A stretch of 31,073 nucleotides of DNA from Chytridium lagenaria (Eukaryota > Chytridiomycota > Chytridiomycetes > Chytridiales > Chytridiaceae). Of this stretch, positions 30,536 through 31,073 are shown in pieces (within the stretch, counting starts at the first letter, position 1; every line of letters starts with the position of its first letter). Where the stretch lies: NCBI GenBank assembly GCA_025449115.1, contig JAHLKC010000244.1, positions 1-31,073 on the forward strand, written 5' to 3'. The position numbers and the translations under genes were made by a program. The notes beneath the pieces were generated by a model. That model did no database searches. It was not told the origin of the DNA and saw only the letters and a program-made list of their open reading frames with translations.

Positions 30536-31073
30536 ATGGAGGAGCAAGGTAATAATAGCATACTGGACGACATTAGTCCGATGCGACCCAACCGCATTGC
30601 TCAAGTTGCATTCGATCCTTCCTATCTTTCAGACTCAGGTACCTATATTATTTTAACTACAAGAAATTCTGAGAACTTGCTTTAAAAGCAATAGAGGATG
30701 ACGATAATGAGGATGAGAATGAAAATGACGACGACGACGACGACAACAACAACGAAGATGAAGACAACCTTTCAAACGGCAGTAGATATTCGGAAGTGGC
30801 TTTAGATCAAACTATCCAGGTGCAAAACTCGAATACAACGCGAACAAGCAACATTTTGGGGGAGACGACACCAGAGAATGTTTCGGATCTCATTTACGGG
30901 GTTAGGAGATTTGCTGATGGGATTTTGCAACCCTTCAGTTAAGTTAAAAATAATCGTCCATACTAATTTTAAATAGAGCTGCAAGTTAAAGCTGAAAGAA
31001 AGCGTCGAACAGTTCCAGAGGATACCAACACAAGGTGGACAAGAACGCAAAGCTCGAAATCGCCATTTGCAAG
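30536..31073 (+). CDS. Gene D: acidic protein, 5' part only
   Basis: Three exons join in phase: 30536-30638 (MEEQGNNSILDDISPMRPNR), 30689-30937, and 30977 to the window edge. The introns are 30639-30688 (50 bp) and 30938-30976 (39 bp, with TACTAAT before the acceptor). Exon 2 opens with a strongly acidic Asp/Glu/Asn run, followed by SNGSRYSEVALDQTIQ and ENVSDLIYGVRRFADGI. Exon 3 is basic (QVKAERKRRTVPEDTNTRWT). The gene continues beyond the window. It is divergent from gene C, with only 18 bp between the two proposed start codons. Function unknown. Confidence 0.6.

Overview
This window looks like repeat-rich, accessory eukaryotic DNA, most likely from a filamentous fungus or fungus-like protist. 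The genes have many short introns of about 39-93 bp with GT..AG ends, several with TACTAAT- or CTAAC-like branch sites. There are no bacterial features. The mobile elements are a PIF/Harbinger DNA transposon and a Ty3/gypsy-type retroelement. The organism cannot be named from sequence alone.

Layout. 1-449: AT-rich DNA with three GC-rich islands. 453-3787: a PIF/Harbinger element with 21-bp inverted ends (19/21 matching), a TTA target duplication, a plus-strand Myb/SANT-like gene and a broken minus-strand HARBI1-type DDE nuclease. 3799-4955: minus-strand charge-rich gene A. 4973-6510: a 14-bp-arm palindrome, then a 267-bp satellite of six copies. 6994-7356: a candidate LTR. 7403-14250: a frameshifted gypsy pol on the plus strand with protease, RT, RNase H, a complete-looking ExoIII/APE-type endonuclease, then integrase. 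14214-16115: a gag-like ORF series on the opposite strand, converging tail-to-tail with pol. 16133-16860 and 23573-23989: two copies of an unnamed element (X) sharing a 52-bp identical end. 17612-18960: a CATC-rich tract and a 91/182-bp satellite. 19044-20553: minus-strand gene E (coiled coil plus RS-rich tail). 20926-23532: minus-strand gene B, containing seven tandem copies of one 45-nt exon plus its 72-nt intron. 24031-26040: several minisatellites and an inverted, diverged X end. 26040-28180: a small hairpin, a 39-bp duplication and a 35-bp minisatellite. 28402-30517: minus-strand gene C. 30536-31073: the start of divergent plus-strand gene D.

The two strongest candidates for something undescribed are these. 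(1) A Ty3/gypsy pol carries an ExoIII/AP-endonuclease-family domain between RNase H and integrase. The endonuclease C-terminus reads in the same open frame into the integrase N-terminal linker, and gag lies on the opposite strand. (2) An exon-intron cassette has been amplified tandemly, so that a 15-residue peptide repeat is made from near-identical micro-exons. Genes A, B and C also look like one family of intron-dense, Lys/Glu/Ser-rich proteins with a short shared C-terminal pattern. Across the window, unrelated repeats carry the same TACGGCC/GGCCGTA palindromic islands.

Many reading frames are interrupted by single-base indels. These could be decay or uncorrected sequencing errors, so calls of inactivity are provisional. 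All homology statements come from motif recognition; no database search was run.
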